A DNA stretch of 64,000 nucleotides from Pseudomonas sp. CFBP 13711 (GCF_014842265.1 NZ_JACYVI010000003.1:392243-456242); one strand, 5' to 3'. Positions 45,407 through 53,395 are shown, counted from the stretch's first letter. Numbers and translations: made by a program. The notes: generated by a model from the sequence alone, not told the origin.

Positions 45407-46743
45407 AGCTGAGCGTCGGATGGCCGCGCACCCTGGCGTCACGGCTCTCGCTGATTTTTCTGATCAGCCTGGTGCTGGCCCACGGGTTGTCGTTCGGCCT
45501 GCAATTCTATGAGCGCTATGAAAGCGCGATGACCACGATGCTCGGCAATATGAAGCGCGACCTCAGCACCACCGTCGCCGTGCTTGAGCGCCTGCCGGCC
45601 GACGAACGTCAGGCCTGGCTCCCACGCTTCGAACACCCGACCTACGGCTACATCCTCGGTGCCGGCCAGACCGGGACACCGGTGGACATGGACAAGGCGC
45701 CGATGTCAGTGCATTCGATGCAGGAAAGCCTCGGTCACGATTACGAACTGACGTTCAATAACATCGCCGACAGCCGCCCGCACTATCAGGCGCATCTGAC
45801 GCTGAAGGATGGCAACCCGCTGACGATTGACGTACGCCCGCAGATCACCCCGCTGTCCCCCTGGCTGCCTTTGTTGTTGATTGGCCAACTCGTGCTGCTG
45901 TTTGTCTGCACCTGGCTGGCCGTACGCACGGCCATTCGCCCGCTGACGCGCCTGTCCCATGCGGTCGAAAACCTTGACCCGAACGGCGAAGGCATTCGCC
46001 TGGATGAAAGCGGACCGACCGAAGTGGCCTTCGCCGCCGTGGCGTTCAATACCATGCAGCAACGAATTTCGACCTACGTGAAAGAGCGCATGCAACTGCT
46101 GGCGGCGATCTCCCACGACCTGCAAACCCCCATCACCCGCATGAAACTGCGGGCCGAGTTCATGGACGATGGCGTCGAGAAAGACAAACTTTGGAGCGAC
46201 CTGAGCGAGATGCAGCACTTGGTCCAGGAAGGCGTGGCTTATGCGCGAAGCATGGACACCTCGACCGAGACAGCGCGGCGTGTGGACATGGATTCATTCC
46301 TCGACAGCCTGGTGTTCGACTATCAAGACGTCGGCCGCGACGTGCAGCTGAACGGCAAGACCGGCGCCGTCATCGACACCCGCCCCCACGCCCTGCGCCG
46401 GGTGCTGGTCAACCTGACTGACAACGCGTTGAAATTCGGAGGCGCGGCAAAAATCCAAGTGGTCACCCACGCCGACCAGAGCCTGTCGCTGCAAGTGCTC
46501 GACCGCGGGCCGGGAATTGCCGAAGGGGAATTGCCGGAAGTGATCAAACCCTTCTACCGCATAGAAAGCTCACGCAACCGCGACACCGGCGGCACCGGGC
46601 TGGGCCTCGCGATTGCACAGCAATTGACCATCGCACTGGGCGGAACGTTGACCCTGAGCAACCGCGAAGGCGGCGGCTTGTGCGCGCAATTGAAGCTGCC
46701 TGCGCGGTTGGCGCCGGGGGCGGTGAAGATCACGGATCTCTAA
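45403..46743 (+). CDS. Membrane sensor histidine kinase
   Basis: A 446-residue kinase. Two membrane helices, at about residues 12-34 and 153-173, bracket a periplasmic domain of about 120 residues. A HAMP segment follows (TAIRPLTRLSHAVENLDPNG), then phosphoacceptor His238 in LLAAISHDLQTPITRM. The ATPase domain has N box LVNLTDNALKFGG and G boxes DRGPGIAE and DTGGTGLGLAIAQQL. The four-base overlap with the upstream regulator gene marks them as a pair. The signal is unknown. Confidence 0.95.
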   Translation: MKLSVGWPRTLASRLSLIFLISLVLAHGLSFGLQFYERYESAMTTMLGNMKRDLSTTVAVLERLPADERQAWLPRFEHPTYGYILGAGQTGTPVDMDKAPMSVHSMQESLGHDYELTFNNIADSRPHYQAHLTLKDGNPLTIDVRPQITPLSPWLPLLLIGQLVLLFVCTWLAVRTAIRPLTRLSHAVENLDPNGEGIRLDESGPTEVAFAAVAFNTMQQRISTYVKERMQLLAAISHDLQTPITRMKLRAEFMDDGVEKDKLWSDLSEMQHLVQEGVAYARSMDTSTETARRVDMDSFLDSLVFDYQDVGRDVQLNGKTGAVIDTRPHALRRVLVNLTDNALKFGGAAKIQVVTHADQSLSLQVLDRGPGIAEGELPEVIKPFYRIESSRNRDTGGTGLGLAIAQQLTIALGGTLTLSNREGGGLCAQLKLPARLAPGAVKITDL

Positions 46744-46766
46744 GGGGTGGTGACGAGGATCACCCC

Positions 46767-46864
46767 TAGTGGGACCGGCTTCAGCCGGGAAGACGCCGGT
46801 GTGAGCACCGAACATTCTGCAGTGTGACGCCTGACGCCTTCCCGGCTAAAGCCGGTCCCACGAA
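46767..46864. repeat. REP pair (BIME), left member of a direct repeat around the 47022 gene
   Basis: The rightward core GGACCGGCTTCAGCCGGGAA and the inverted core are separated by the spacer GTGTGAGCACCGAACATTCT and GCAGTGTGACGCC. The whole 90-base unit recurs almost unchanged at 47394-47482. Confidence 0.9.
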
Positions 46865-46885
46865 CTCAATGCACGCAATCAGTAA

Positions 46886-46991
46886 TGATCGTCCCCACGC
46901 TCCGCGTCACCTTCTCGAGATTGAATGCGCGTCGCCTGCTGGACGCAGAGCGTCCGGAGCGGCGTTACCACGCAGAGCGTGGGAACGATCG
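46886..46991. repeat. Short dispersed repeat of the CGCAGAGCGTGGGAACGATC type
   Basis: It opens with TGATCGTCCCCACGCTCCGCG and closes with CACGCAGAGCGTGGGAACGATC, so the ends are inverted repeats. Copies are at 199-253, 36117-36167 and 58535-58587. Confidence 0.8.
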
Positions 46992-47021
46992 GAGTCATGG
47001 ACGCACGCTGCAACCGTCTGA

Positions 47022-47369
47022 CTATTTGTCGAACGATACAACCGTAATTTCTCCATTCTCAGGGTTCACCAGATAACTCACCCCATTCCAGTTACCTGCA
47101 ATCAGATCGTCATTCTGACCTATGTAGATATTCACATACGGCTTGTCTTCTTGAGTGCCATGGGGGCTTTCTTCTATCTGCCAGAGAACTTTGCCCTCAT
47201 GGCTAACTCCATAAACGTTACTATTGAAAATGACGCCGGCCGGTGGTTCAACTCGAACGATGATCGAATCACGGTAAGCAAGCGCCTCTTCTACAGGATG
47301 CGGAAAATCGATTACTCGGTCGCCGATGGTAAGTTTTTCGTTAACTATCACAAATGCCATTTTATTCAT
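47022..47369 (-). CDS. Hypothetical protein, A/T-richer, framed by direct repeats
   Basis: A 115-residue protein with no signal peptide. It has a strand-rich sequence ending with NWNGVSYLVNPENGEITVVS. The base composition is visibly lower in GC than its neighbours. Near-identical 90-base BIME units flank it (46772-46861 and 47394-47482). Size, acidity and composition are reminiscent of orphan immunity proteins of polymorphic toxins, but no family is recognised. MAFVIV at 47360 is an alternative start. Confidence 0.72.
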   Translation of the reverse strand: MNKMAFVIVNEKLTIGDRVIDFPHPVEEALAYRDSIIVRVEPPAGVIFNSNVYGVSHEGKVLWQIEESPHGTQEDKPYVNIYIGQNDDLIAGNWNGVSYLVNPENGEITVVSFDK

Positions 47370-47389
47370 CGGCCAAGCCTTATCGATTC

Positions 47390-47540
47390 ACAAGGACCGG
47401 CTTCAGCCGGGAAGAGGCCGGTGTGAGCACCGAACATTCTGCAGTGTGACGCCTGACGCATTCCCGGCTAAAGCCGGTCCCACTAAAGGCTCGCGGGCAC
47501 CCCGTAGGACCGGCTTCAGCCGGGAAGGCGTCGGCCGCTA
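47390..47540. repeat. REP array, right member of a direct repeat
   Basis: Three REP cores: rightward at 47397, inverted at 47462-47482, rightward again at 47507-47524. The first two form the unit matching 46772-46861. Confidence 0.9.
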
Positions 47541-47557
47541 TAGCAACACTCTCGATC

Positions 47558-47875
47558 CTAAACCTCAATATCCAGCAACGCCGCCCCCAGCGCTTTGCCG
47601 TGGGCATCCAGCGCCAATGACCGTGTAACGCCCCCCTTCAAAATCCCCGGCAGCACAAAATTCAGCGCGTGCACGTTTGGCAGTTCATACCGAAGCACCC
47701 GCGAGGCATCGCTCCCCAGCAACTCGGCAAAATGCTGTGCCACCCGCTCGACCGTCAGCACCTCCAACAATCGCGGGTAGTCTTCCGCCTTGAACGCGAT
47801 GACCGAAATATTCGAAGTGTCGCCTTTGTCGCCGGTCCGGGAATGGGCCAGTTCGCGCAATTTCACGGTGCTCAC
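47558..47875 (-). CDS. AtuA-related small protein
   Basis: A 105-residue protein with the pattern ELAHSRTGDKGDTSNISVIA at its start and LPNVHALNFVLPGILKGGVT later. This family lies beside AtuA-like proteins, or fused to their C-terminus, in many Pseudomonas and actinobacterial genomes. Its start overlaps the stop of the upstream AtuA-like gene by four bases (ATGA), so the two are translationally coupled. The biochemical role is not established. Confidence 0.88.
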   Translation of the reverse strand: MSTVKLRELAHSRTGDKGDTSNISVIAFKAEDYPRLLEVLTVERVAQHFAELLGSDASRVLRYELPNVHALNFVLPGILKGGVTRSLALDAHGKALGAALLDIEV

Positions 47876-49236
47876 GGTGCGTCCTCCAGATGAACCTGCG
47901 CCTTGACGGCATCCCGCGGCATCAGCAGCGACGCCACGGCCACCACTTGCCGCACGCCCTTGGTCGCGCCGCCACCGCCATAAGGCCCGTTGGTGTAGAG
48001 GGTTTCGACTTCATTGCCGATGCGCACGGCTTCGGCCTTGTCTGCACAGCGCGCCGCGACCCGCAGGCGCACCTCCCACGGCTCGGCCGCCGTCCGCGAA
48101 CCCAGCGCCGCACCGTGCAATGCGTCGACGCCAATCAGCTCGGCGCGCACGTCATCGAAGACCACGCCGGTCAGTTGCAGACGTTCCAGCACCACGTCCC
48201 GCGCCAGTTGCGCGCGGGGCAGTGCGCCGGGGCCGCCATAGGAAATCTGCCCTTCGCCGATCCAGCCGTCGAGATAGCCAACCGAGACCTTGAGCGTCTC
48301 GGGTCGCGCGCGGCCATCGGCGCCCTCAGCCCGCACCTCGTCAGAGGCAACAACGCTAAACGACACGCCCGAAAAATCCGCCGTCACGTCCGGGGTCAGG
48401 TACGCCGCCGGGTCGTGCACTTCATACATCATTTGCTCGGTGCAGGTGGCGGTGTCGATCCGCCCGCCGGAGCCGGCGACCTTGCTGATCACTGCCCTGC
48501 CCTCGGCGTCGACTTCCGCCAACGGGAACCCCAGTCGCGCCAGATTCGGCACCTCCTTAACCCTCGGATCAGCAAAGTAGCCGCCGGTGATCTGCCCGGC
48601 GCATTCCAGCAAGTGGCCGATCAAGGTGCCGCGTCCCAGCCGCGTCCAGTCGTCGTTGGCCCAACCGAACTCAAAGACCTGCGGCGCGAGAAACAATGAA
48701 GGGTCTGCCACACGGCCCGTAATCACCACATCGGCATCGGCCTTCAGCGCCTCGACAATCCCCTCGGCACCCAGGTAGGCATTCGCCGAAATCAACCGAT
48801 CACCCAACGAAACAATCGGCGCGCCGTTATCCAGCATCTGTTCAGGACTCGCCTTTAGAACAGCGAGCACGTCATCCCCTGTCACCGCCGCGACCGTCAG
48901 CCCATGCAAACCCAACTCGACCGCGATGCGCCGCACTTCCCGCGCCGCCGCCAGCGGATTGGCCGCGCCCATGTTGCTGATCAGCCGAAGCCGTCGTTGA
49001 CCTGCTTCCCGTCCACGCCCCACAAACGGCAGCACGCGACGCATGCGCTCGCTCAAAAGCGGGTCGAAACCGGCTTCGGGATCGCTGAGCCGCGCTTGTT
49101 GTGCCAGGGCAATGGTGCGCTCGGCCAGGCACTCGAAAACCAGATAATCCAGCTCGCCCTTCTCGGCCAGTTCGACCGCAGGCTCGATGCGATCACCGGA
49201 ATAACCAGCGCCAGAGCCGATACGTAATGTCTTCAT
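47872..49236 (-). CDS. AtuA-family (DUF1446) protein
   Basis: A 454-residue protein of the acyclic terpene utilization AtuA family. Recognisable blocks are RIGSGAGYSGDRIEPAVELA, YLVFECLAERTIALAQQARL, ISNMGAANPLAAAREVRRIA, VVITGRVADPSLFLAPQVFE, HLLECAGQITGGYFADPRVK and GGRIDTATCTEQMMYEVHDP. It lies between a CitMHS transporter gene (1 base upstream) and its small partner (4-base overlap). Terpene use by P. aeruginosa Atu needs other genes absent here, so terpene catabolism should not be assumed. A carboxylic acid substrate is more likely given the transporter. Confidence 0.9.
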   Translation of the reverse strand: MKTLRIGSGAGYSGDRIEPAVELAEKGELDYLVFECLAERTIALAQQARLSDPEAGFDPLLSERMRRVLPFVGRGREAGQRRLRLISNMGAANPLAAAREVRRIAVELGLHGLTVAAVTGDDVLAVLKASPEQMLDNGAPIVSLGDRLISANAYLGAEGIVEALKADADVVITGRVADPSLFLAPQVFEFGWANDDWTRLGRGTLIGHLLECAGQITGGYFADPRVKEVPNLARLGFPLAEVDAEGRAVISKVAGSGGRIDTATCTEQMMYEVHDPAAYLTPDVTADFSGVSFSVVASDEVRAEGADGRARPETLKVSVGYLDGWIGEGQISYGGPGALPRAQLARDVVLERLQLTGVVFDDVRAELIGVDALHGAALGSRTAAEPWEVRLRVAARCADKAEAVRIGNEVETLYTNGPYGGGGATKGVRQVVAVASLLMPRDAVKAQVHLEDAP

Positions 49237-50541
49237 TTAAAACACTCCCAGCAACAGTGCGGTCAGGGTCATCAGCACCGATGCGGCAAACAGAAACGGA
49301 ATGGTGAAGCGCTGGTGGTCGGCCAGTTCGACCTTGCACAGCCCGACCAGCAGGAAGGTGGCCGGCGTCAGCGGGCTGACCGGGAAACCGGTGGTGTGCA
49401 CGCCCAGCAGCGAGGCCTGGGCCACTTGCAGCGGATCAACGCCCAGGGAGCGGCCGACTTCGGCAATCACCGGCATCACGCCGAAATAGAAGGAATCGGG
49501 ATCAAACAACAAGCTCAGCGGCATCGACAGGAAGCCCACCACCATCGGAATCAACTTGCCGTGGCCAGCCGGGATCTGCGCCACCGCCACTTCGGCCATG
49601 GCCTTGAGCATGCCGGTGCCCTGCATGATCCCGGTGAAGACCCCCGCCGCCAGAAGAATGCTGGCCATGGTCAGGGCGGTCTTGGCGTGGGCATCGATGC
49701 GCGCGCGCTGGGCGTCGACGTTGGGGTAGTTGATGCACAGCGCCAGCACCGTGCCGACCATGAACATCACCACCGGATCGACCCAGCCGGAAATCATCAC
49801 CGCCATGACCACAATGGTCAGCACCAGGTTGAGCCAGAACAGACGCGGCCGGCGCAGCACCGCTTCCTGCTCGGTGAGCACACGCTGCGGCACCACGTCG
49901 ATGTGCTCGGCCGTGGTTTGAAAGCGGCCCAGCCCCAGGCGCTTTTCCTCACGCCGCCCGAGCATCCAGGCGCAGAAGAAGACAAACGCCAGGCCGACGA
50001 TCTGCACCGGAATCAGCGGCTGGAACAGCTCTGACACCGGCACATGCAGCGCCGCCGACGAGCGCAGCACCGGCCCGGTCCACGGCAGGAAATTCACCCC
50101 CGCCGCCATCGCCGCGACGCAGGCCAGAATCCGCCGGTCGATGCCCAGCCGCGTGTACAGCGGCAGCATCGCCGGGATCGTCACCAGAAAGGTCACCGCG
50201 CCGGAGCCGTCGAGGTGCACCAGCAACGCCAGCAGCGCGGTGCCGACGACAATTCGTGTAGGACGCGTCCCCACCGTGCGCAGGATGCGATCTATGATCG
50301 GGTCCAGCATGCCGGCGTCGGTCATCACGCCGAAGAACAGAATGGCGAACACGAACATGCCGACCACCGGGGCGACGTTCTTGATGCCGGTGATGATGAA
50401 GCCGCTGGTTTGCAGGCCGAATCCGCCGATCAATGCGGCGATGATGGGCAAGGCAATCAGGGCGACCAGGGGCGAGAGGCGCTTGCTCATGACAGCGGCG
50501 AGCAGGCAGAGGATGGTAATGACACCAAGGGTGGCGAGCAT
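49237..50541 (-). CDS. CitMHS-family citrate/metal or hydroxy-acid transporter
   Basis: A 434-residue permease with about twelve membrane helices. Family motifs include MFVFAILFFGVMTDAGMLDP, LVHLDGSGAVTFLVTIPAML and GVNFLPWTGP. The second half repeats the pattern (GVFTGIMQGTGMLKAMAEVA, LLFDPDSFYFGVMPVIAEVG). CitMHS proteins take up metal-citrate complexes with protons; other tricarboxylates are also possible. It starts at 50541 with AGGA seven bases upstream. An LysR-type gene is divergent, 163 bases away. Confidence 0.92.
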   Translation of the reverse strand: MLATLGVITILCLLAAVMSKRLSPLVALIALPIIAALIGGFGLQTSGFIITGIKNVAPVVGMFVFAILFFGVMTDAGMLDPIIDRILRTVGTRPTRIVVGTALLALLVHLDGSGAVTFLVTIPAMLPLYTRLGIDRRILACVAAMAAGVNFLPWTGPVLRSSAALHVPVSELFQPLIPVQIVGLAFVFFCAWMLGRREEKRLGLGRFQTTAEHIDVVPQRVLTEQEAVLRRPRLFWLNLVLTIVVMAVMISGWVDPVVMFMVGTVLALCINYPNVDAQRARIDAHAKTALTMASILLAAGVFTGIMQGTGMLKAMAEVAVAQIPAGHGKLIPMVVGFLSMPLSLLFDPDSFYFGVMPVIAEVGRSLGVDPLQVAQASLLGVHTTGFPVSPLTPATFLLVGLCKVELADHQRFTIPFLFAASVLMTLTALLLGVF

Positions 50542-50704
50542 GGTTTGATCCTTCGTCATCCCTGACCGGCGGGCGGCGGGACGAGCTGTTGTTGTTTTCA
50601 GCGAGTATCGAAACGGGGGTACACTTTGTAAATTGAAATGTTCGGCGCCCTGCGTTCGGAAAAACCGGATGACGCCACCACAAGAAGCATTGGAAATCAG
50701 CGCC

Positions 50705-51598
50705 ATGAAGAACTCGATTCAGCACATCCGCGCGTTCCTGACCGTTGCCCACACCGGCAGCTTTGCCAAGGCGGCGCTGGAGCTGAACCTGTCGCCGTCC
50801 GCCCTGACCGTGCAGATCCAGCAGTTGGAAGAATGGCTCGGCGTTGCCCTGCTGGAGCGCAGCCCGCGCCAGGTCAGCCTGACCGCTGCGGGTCAGAACA
50901 ATCGCGGGCCCATGGAGAAACTGCTGCTGGACCTGGACAACATCGTCAGCGGCTCCCGGGATCTGGCCGCGCTGCGTCGGGGCGTGGTGACCATCGCTGC
51001 CCTGCCGTCGATGTGTTCCGGCACGCTGCCGCCCATTCTGAAAACCTTCCGCGAGCAGTTCCCCGGCGTCGAAGTGCGCTTGCGTGACGTTGTCGCGCAG
51101 CGGATCGATGCGCTGGTGCGCGAGGGCGAAGTGGATTTCGGGCTGGGAGTGAGGGCGCGCATGGGCCACGGGCTGGCGTTCGAGGTGGTGATGGTCGACC
51201 GGCTGAGCCTGTTCGTTCCCGCTGACCATCCGCTGGCACGGGAGCGTTCGGTCACCCTGCAGGCCCTGGCGGGACAGCCGATCATCCTCACCGGTCGCGA
51301 CAGCAGTGTGCGCGAGCGGGTGGAACAGTTATTTGCCGAAGAAGGGCTTGCGCTGACGCCCGGGCTGGAAGCGGACTACATGTCGACGGTCATGGCGCTG
51401 GTGCGGCACGGCCTGGGGATGACCTTGCTGCCGGAATCCGCCGACGAAGGCCGCGGCGATTTGACGCAGGTGCGGGTCGAGCATCCTGGCGTGTGTCGGG
51501 AGATCGGGCTGATTACCCGAACGGCTGTGAGCCTGAGCCCCGCAGCCCGGCGATTCGTCGAAACAATGAAAAACGCGCTGGAACGGCAAAAACCTTGA
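50705..51598 (+). CDS. LysR-type transcriptional regulator of the citMHS-atuA operon
   Basis: A 297-residue complete LysR protein. The helix-turn-helix is HIRAFLTVAHTGSFAKAALE, then GVALLERSPRQVSLTAAG; the effector domain opens GVVTIAALPSMCSGTLPPIL. It is divergent from the citMHS-atuA genes, which it probably controls. The last ~99 codons (from 51299) are nearly identical to a displaced fragment at 53111-53395, so its 3' end may have been exchanged when the Hcp cassette arrived. The start at 50705 is preceded by a weak site; the longer frame from 50633 is not conserved in character. Confidence 0.95.
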   Translation: MKNSIQHIRAFLTVAHTGSFAKAALELNLSPSALTVQIQQLEEWLGVALLERSPRQVSLTAAGQNNRGPMEKLLLDLDNIVSGSRDLAALRRGVVTIAALPSMCSGTLPPILKTFREQFPGVEVRLRDVVAQRIDALVREGEVDFGLGVRARMGHGLAFEVVMVDRLSLFVPADHPLARERSVTLQALAGQPIILTGRDSSVRERVEQLFAEEGLALTPGLEADYMSTVMALVRHGLGMTLLPESADEGRGDLTQVRVEHPGVCREIGLITRTAVSLSPAARRFVETMKNALERQKP

Positions 51599-51664
51599 GC
51601 GGTTTGCACGAGGACTGCTGCCGTATGCGCCAAAGACAGCAGGCCAGAGTGACAGTGGCAGCGA

Positions 51665-51687
51665 AGTCTCGAGTCAGCGTCGAGACT
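51665..51687. promoter_or_regulatory. Perfect 8-bp inverted repeat upstream of hcp
   Basis: Arms AGTCTCGA (51665-51672) and TCGAGACT (51680-51687) flank a 7-base centre. It lies 63-85 bases before the hcp start and could be an operator or an RNA hairpin. It has no T-run, so it is not a normal terminator. Confidence 0.5.
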
Positions 51688-51749
51688 CCCATCAGGAATT
51701 GCTTCCGTGTACCATCCGGAGCCCAAAATCGTATTAAAAGGAATTAACG

Positions 51750-52250
51750 ATGTCACTCGAAGCATATCTGCAGATTGAAGGGGTTCCCGGTGAAGCGCTC
51801 ACGGAGGCCTACGAAAACTGGATTGAACTGCAAGACTTCGATCTTTCTGCCAGCCAGACAGCCTCCGCTACTTCCACCTCATCTGGGGGCGCGAGCTCCG
51901 GTCGAGCTTACATGAGCGACATGCTTGTCAAAAAAGCTGTCGACAACGCCACGCCGAAGCTGCATGAAGCATGCTGTAGCGGAAAGCACTTCAAGCAGGT
52001 TTCTGTGCATCTATTCCGCGCCGGAGACCCCAAAGTTAAGTACCTCGAGATAAAACTAGAAGAAGTGATCATCAGTTCATTTTCATTAACAGGCAATGGT
52101 GAGCAGGACAACAGCTTCCCGAGCGAGCTTATCGCTTTGAACTATGGAAGAATTCAACTCATCTATTCCAAACAAAATCGAAAGACAGGACAGAGCGCGG
52201 GGCAGATTGCTGGCGGGTGGGATGCCATCAGCAATAAGATATTTTCATAA
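51750..52250 (+). CDS. hcp: Type VI secretion tube protein Hcp, orphan
   Basis: A 166-residue Hcp1-family protein, the hexameric ring that forms the T6SS tube and carries small effectors in its lumen. Diagnostic blocks are EAYLQIEGVPGEAL, the Ser/Thr/Ala-rich stretch at 33-50, DNATPKLHEACCSGKHFKQV (residues 65-84), LEIKLEEVIISSFSLTGNG and the C-terminal GQIAGGWDAISNKIF. Length is normal for Hcp, so there is no fused effector. No other T6SS core gene is in the window. A clear AAAGGA site precedes the ATG. It is the first gene of a three-gene A/T-richer cassette; the next gene starts 27 bases downstream. Confidence 0.93.
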   Translation: MSLEAYLQIEGVPGEALTEAYENWIELQDFDLSASQTASATSTSSGGASSGRAYMSDMLVKKAVDNATPKLHEACCSGKHFKQVSVHLFRAGDPKVKYLEIKLEEVIISSFSLTGNGEQDNSFPSELIALNYGRIQLIYSKQNRKTGQSAGQIAGGWDAISNKIFS

Positions 52251-52277
52251 CCACTCAAAATTTCGCAGGGAAAAGCG

Positions 52278-52673
52278 ATGAACTACGAAATGCCAGCAGC
52301 TATTCCTCCGGGTGTCAATGTAGACGTCCATATGAAGCTTGCAAACGATCAATGGAAACGAGATCCGGCGACCGGTGCATTTATGAGCTGGTTCTACTAC
52401 AAAGTGCGTAACCGCGCCCCGTGGGACTATAAACAGCAGAATCCCGAATGGGAAAACTTTGGCAATTTCCACTACGGTGCTGTTGGCACTGCTGGGCAAC
52501 TTACCGAACAGCTGTTGCTGAGGGCGGCCGGATACGCGCAAAAAGCAGCCAAGACACAAAAAGCCGATCACAAGTGGGGTTACTGGTTCTGGCTGCCTCC
52601 CTACGGGGATGACCCCAAAGACCAGAAATGGATAAAGATGGGGATCTTGTATGCAAAATCCAAAGGCTACTAA
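52278..52673 (+). CDS. Stand-alone polymorphic toxin type 44 (Ntox44)-like protein, probable Hcp-delivered effector
   Basis: A 131-residue protein that resembles the C-terminal toxin 44 domain of larger polymorphic toxins. Family-like blocks are SWFYYKVRNRAPWDYKQQ (37-54), EWENFGNFHYGAVGTA (57-72), QLLLRAAGYAQKAA (78-91) and WLPPYGDDPKDQKWIKMGI (105-123). Trp, His and Asp residues in these blocks are candidates for the active site. It has no signal peptide and no membrane helix. The position directly after hcp, small size, and following small membrane gene fit an Hcp-loaded effector. The molecular target is not known to me. The family call is from memory of the consensus and should be tested. 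Confidence 0.8.
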   Translation: MNYEMPAAIPPGVNVDVHMKLANDQWKRDPATGAFMSWFYYKVRNRAPWDYKQQNPEWENFGNFHYGAVGTAGQLTEQLLLRAAGYAQKAAKTQKADHKWGYWFWLPPYGDDPKDQKWIKMGILYAKSKGY

Positions 52674-53112
52674 TTTCAGACTCACCTATAAGCACTCCTT
52701 CTGGGCTCTTGTAGTGATTTTGATTATCAATGCATTGTTTGGAGATTTTTTTAACTTCGGCAGTGGCGCTGATGAGTTAGTCCTCAAAAGGCAACTGCCT
52801 CAGGGCGATTGGTTATACATTACACGCTATGGCGCGATGGCAACTGACGTGGACACTTTGCGTTTTTTTATTAGCAAACCGCTCGATGGCGATGACCTGG
52901 AAGTCCTCAAACAGCTTAATAAGGCAAGTGAATTCCTGATCACGGACAGTGCCTTAAACGACGTTTCTATCGAGGACACCCCCAATGGTGTAGGGATAAA
53001 AGTGGAAGGCGCAGTCTACCGATACTTCAGTAAAGAATATGTCACGGAGGGCGATGAGTTAAGAAGTTATCGGATCACGTTGACGCAGGTGGATACTGCG
53101 TCTAGGGACTGA
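52651..53112 (+). CDS. Probable cognate immunity protein, membrane-anchored
   Basis: A 153-residue protein that overlaps the effector gene by 23 bases. The N-terminus is positively charged, followed by one hydrophobic helix at about residues 16-33 (SFWALVVILIINALFGDFFN) and a soluble domain of about 115 residues. By the positive-inside rule, the soluble part would face the periplasm. I do not recognise a family. The immunity role is inferred from order, size and overlap. The stop codon is the last base before the LysR 3' duplicate begins. GGGGA lies seven bases before the start. Confidence 0.75.
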   Translation: MQNPKATNFRLTYKHSFWALVVILIINALFGDFFNFGSGADELVLKRQLPQGDWLYITRYGAMATDVDTLRFFISKPLDGDDLEVLKQLNKASEFLITDSALNDVSIEDTPNGVGIKVEGAVYRYFSKEYVTEGDELRSYRITLTQVDTASRD

Positions 53113-53395
53113 CAGCAGTGTGCGTGAGCGAGTGGAGCAGTTATTTGCCGAAGAAGGGCTTGTGCTGACGCCCGGGCTGGAAGCGAACTACATGTCGACG
53201 GTCATGGCGCTGGTGCGGCAGGGCCTGGGGATGACGCTGCTGCCGGAATCCGCCGACGAAGGCCGCGGCGATTTGACGCAGGTGCGGGTCGAGCATCCTG
53301 GCGTGTGTCGGGAGATCGGGCTGATTACCCGTGCTGGATCGGACCCGAGCCCGGCAGCGCTGCGCTTCGTCGAGACCCTGAAAACCGCACTGTGA
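53111..53395 (+). pseudogene. Displaced 3' fragment of the LysR gene
   Basis: The sequence from GACAGCAGTGTGCG at 53111 to the TGA at 53395 aligns with 51299-51596 of the intact LysR gene at a constant offset of 1812 bases, with scattered base differences that grow toward the 3' end. It encodes the last ~90 residues only (VEQLFAEEGLVLTPGLEANY to the terminus). It lacks a DNA-binding domain and a plausible start, so it is a remnant rather than a gene. Confidence 0.93.

Noticed and set aside
46886..46991. tRNA-like or attachment site between the kinase gene and the orphan gene
   Set aside because: The inverted ends are those of a dispersed repeat found at three other places. No cloverleaf or anticodon arm can be drawn.
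51750..52250. Hcp with a fused C-terminal toxin
   Set aside because: The protein ends at the normal Hcp C-terminus with a stop codon at 52248-52250; the toxin-like gene has its own start and ribosome binding site.
53111..53395. Functional small protein from the LysR fragment
   Set aside because: It has only part of the effector domain, no helix-turn-helix and no ribosome binding site, and it begins directly at the cassette border.
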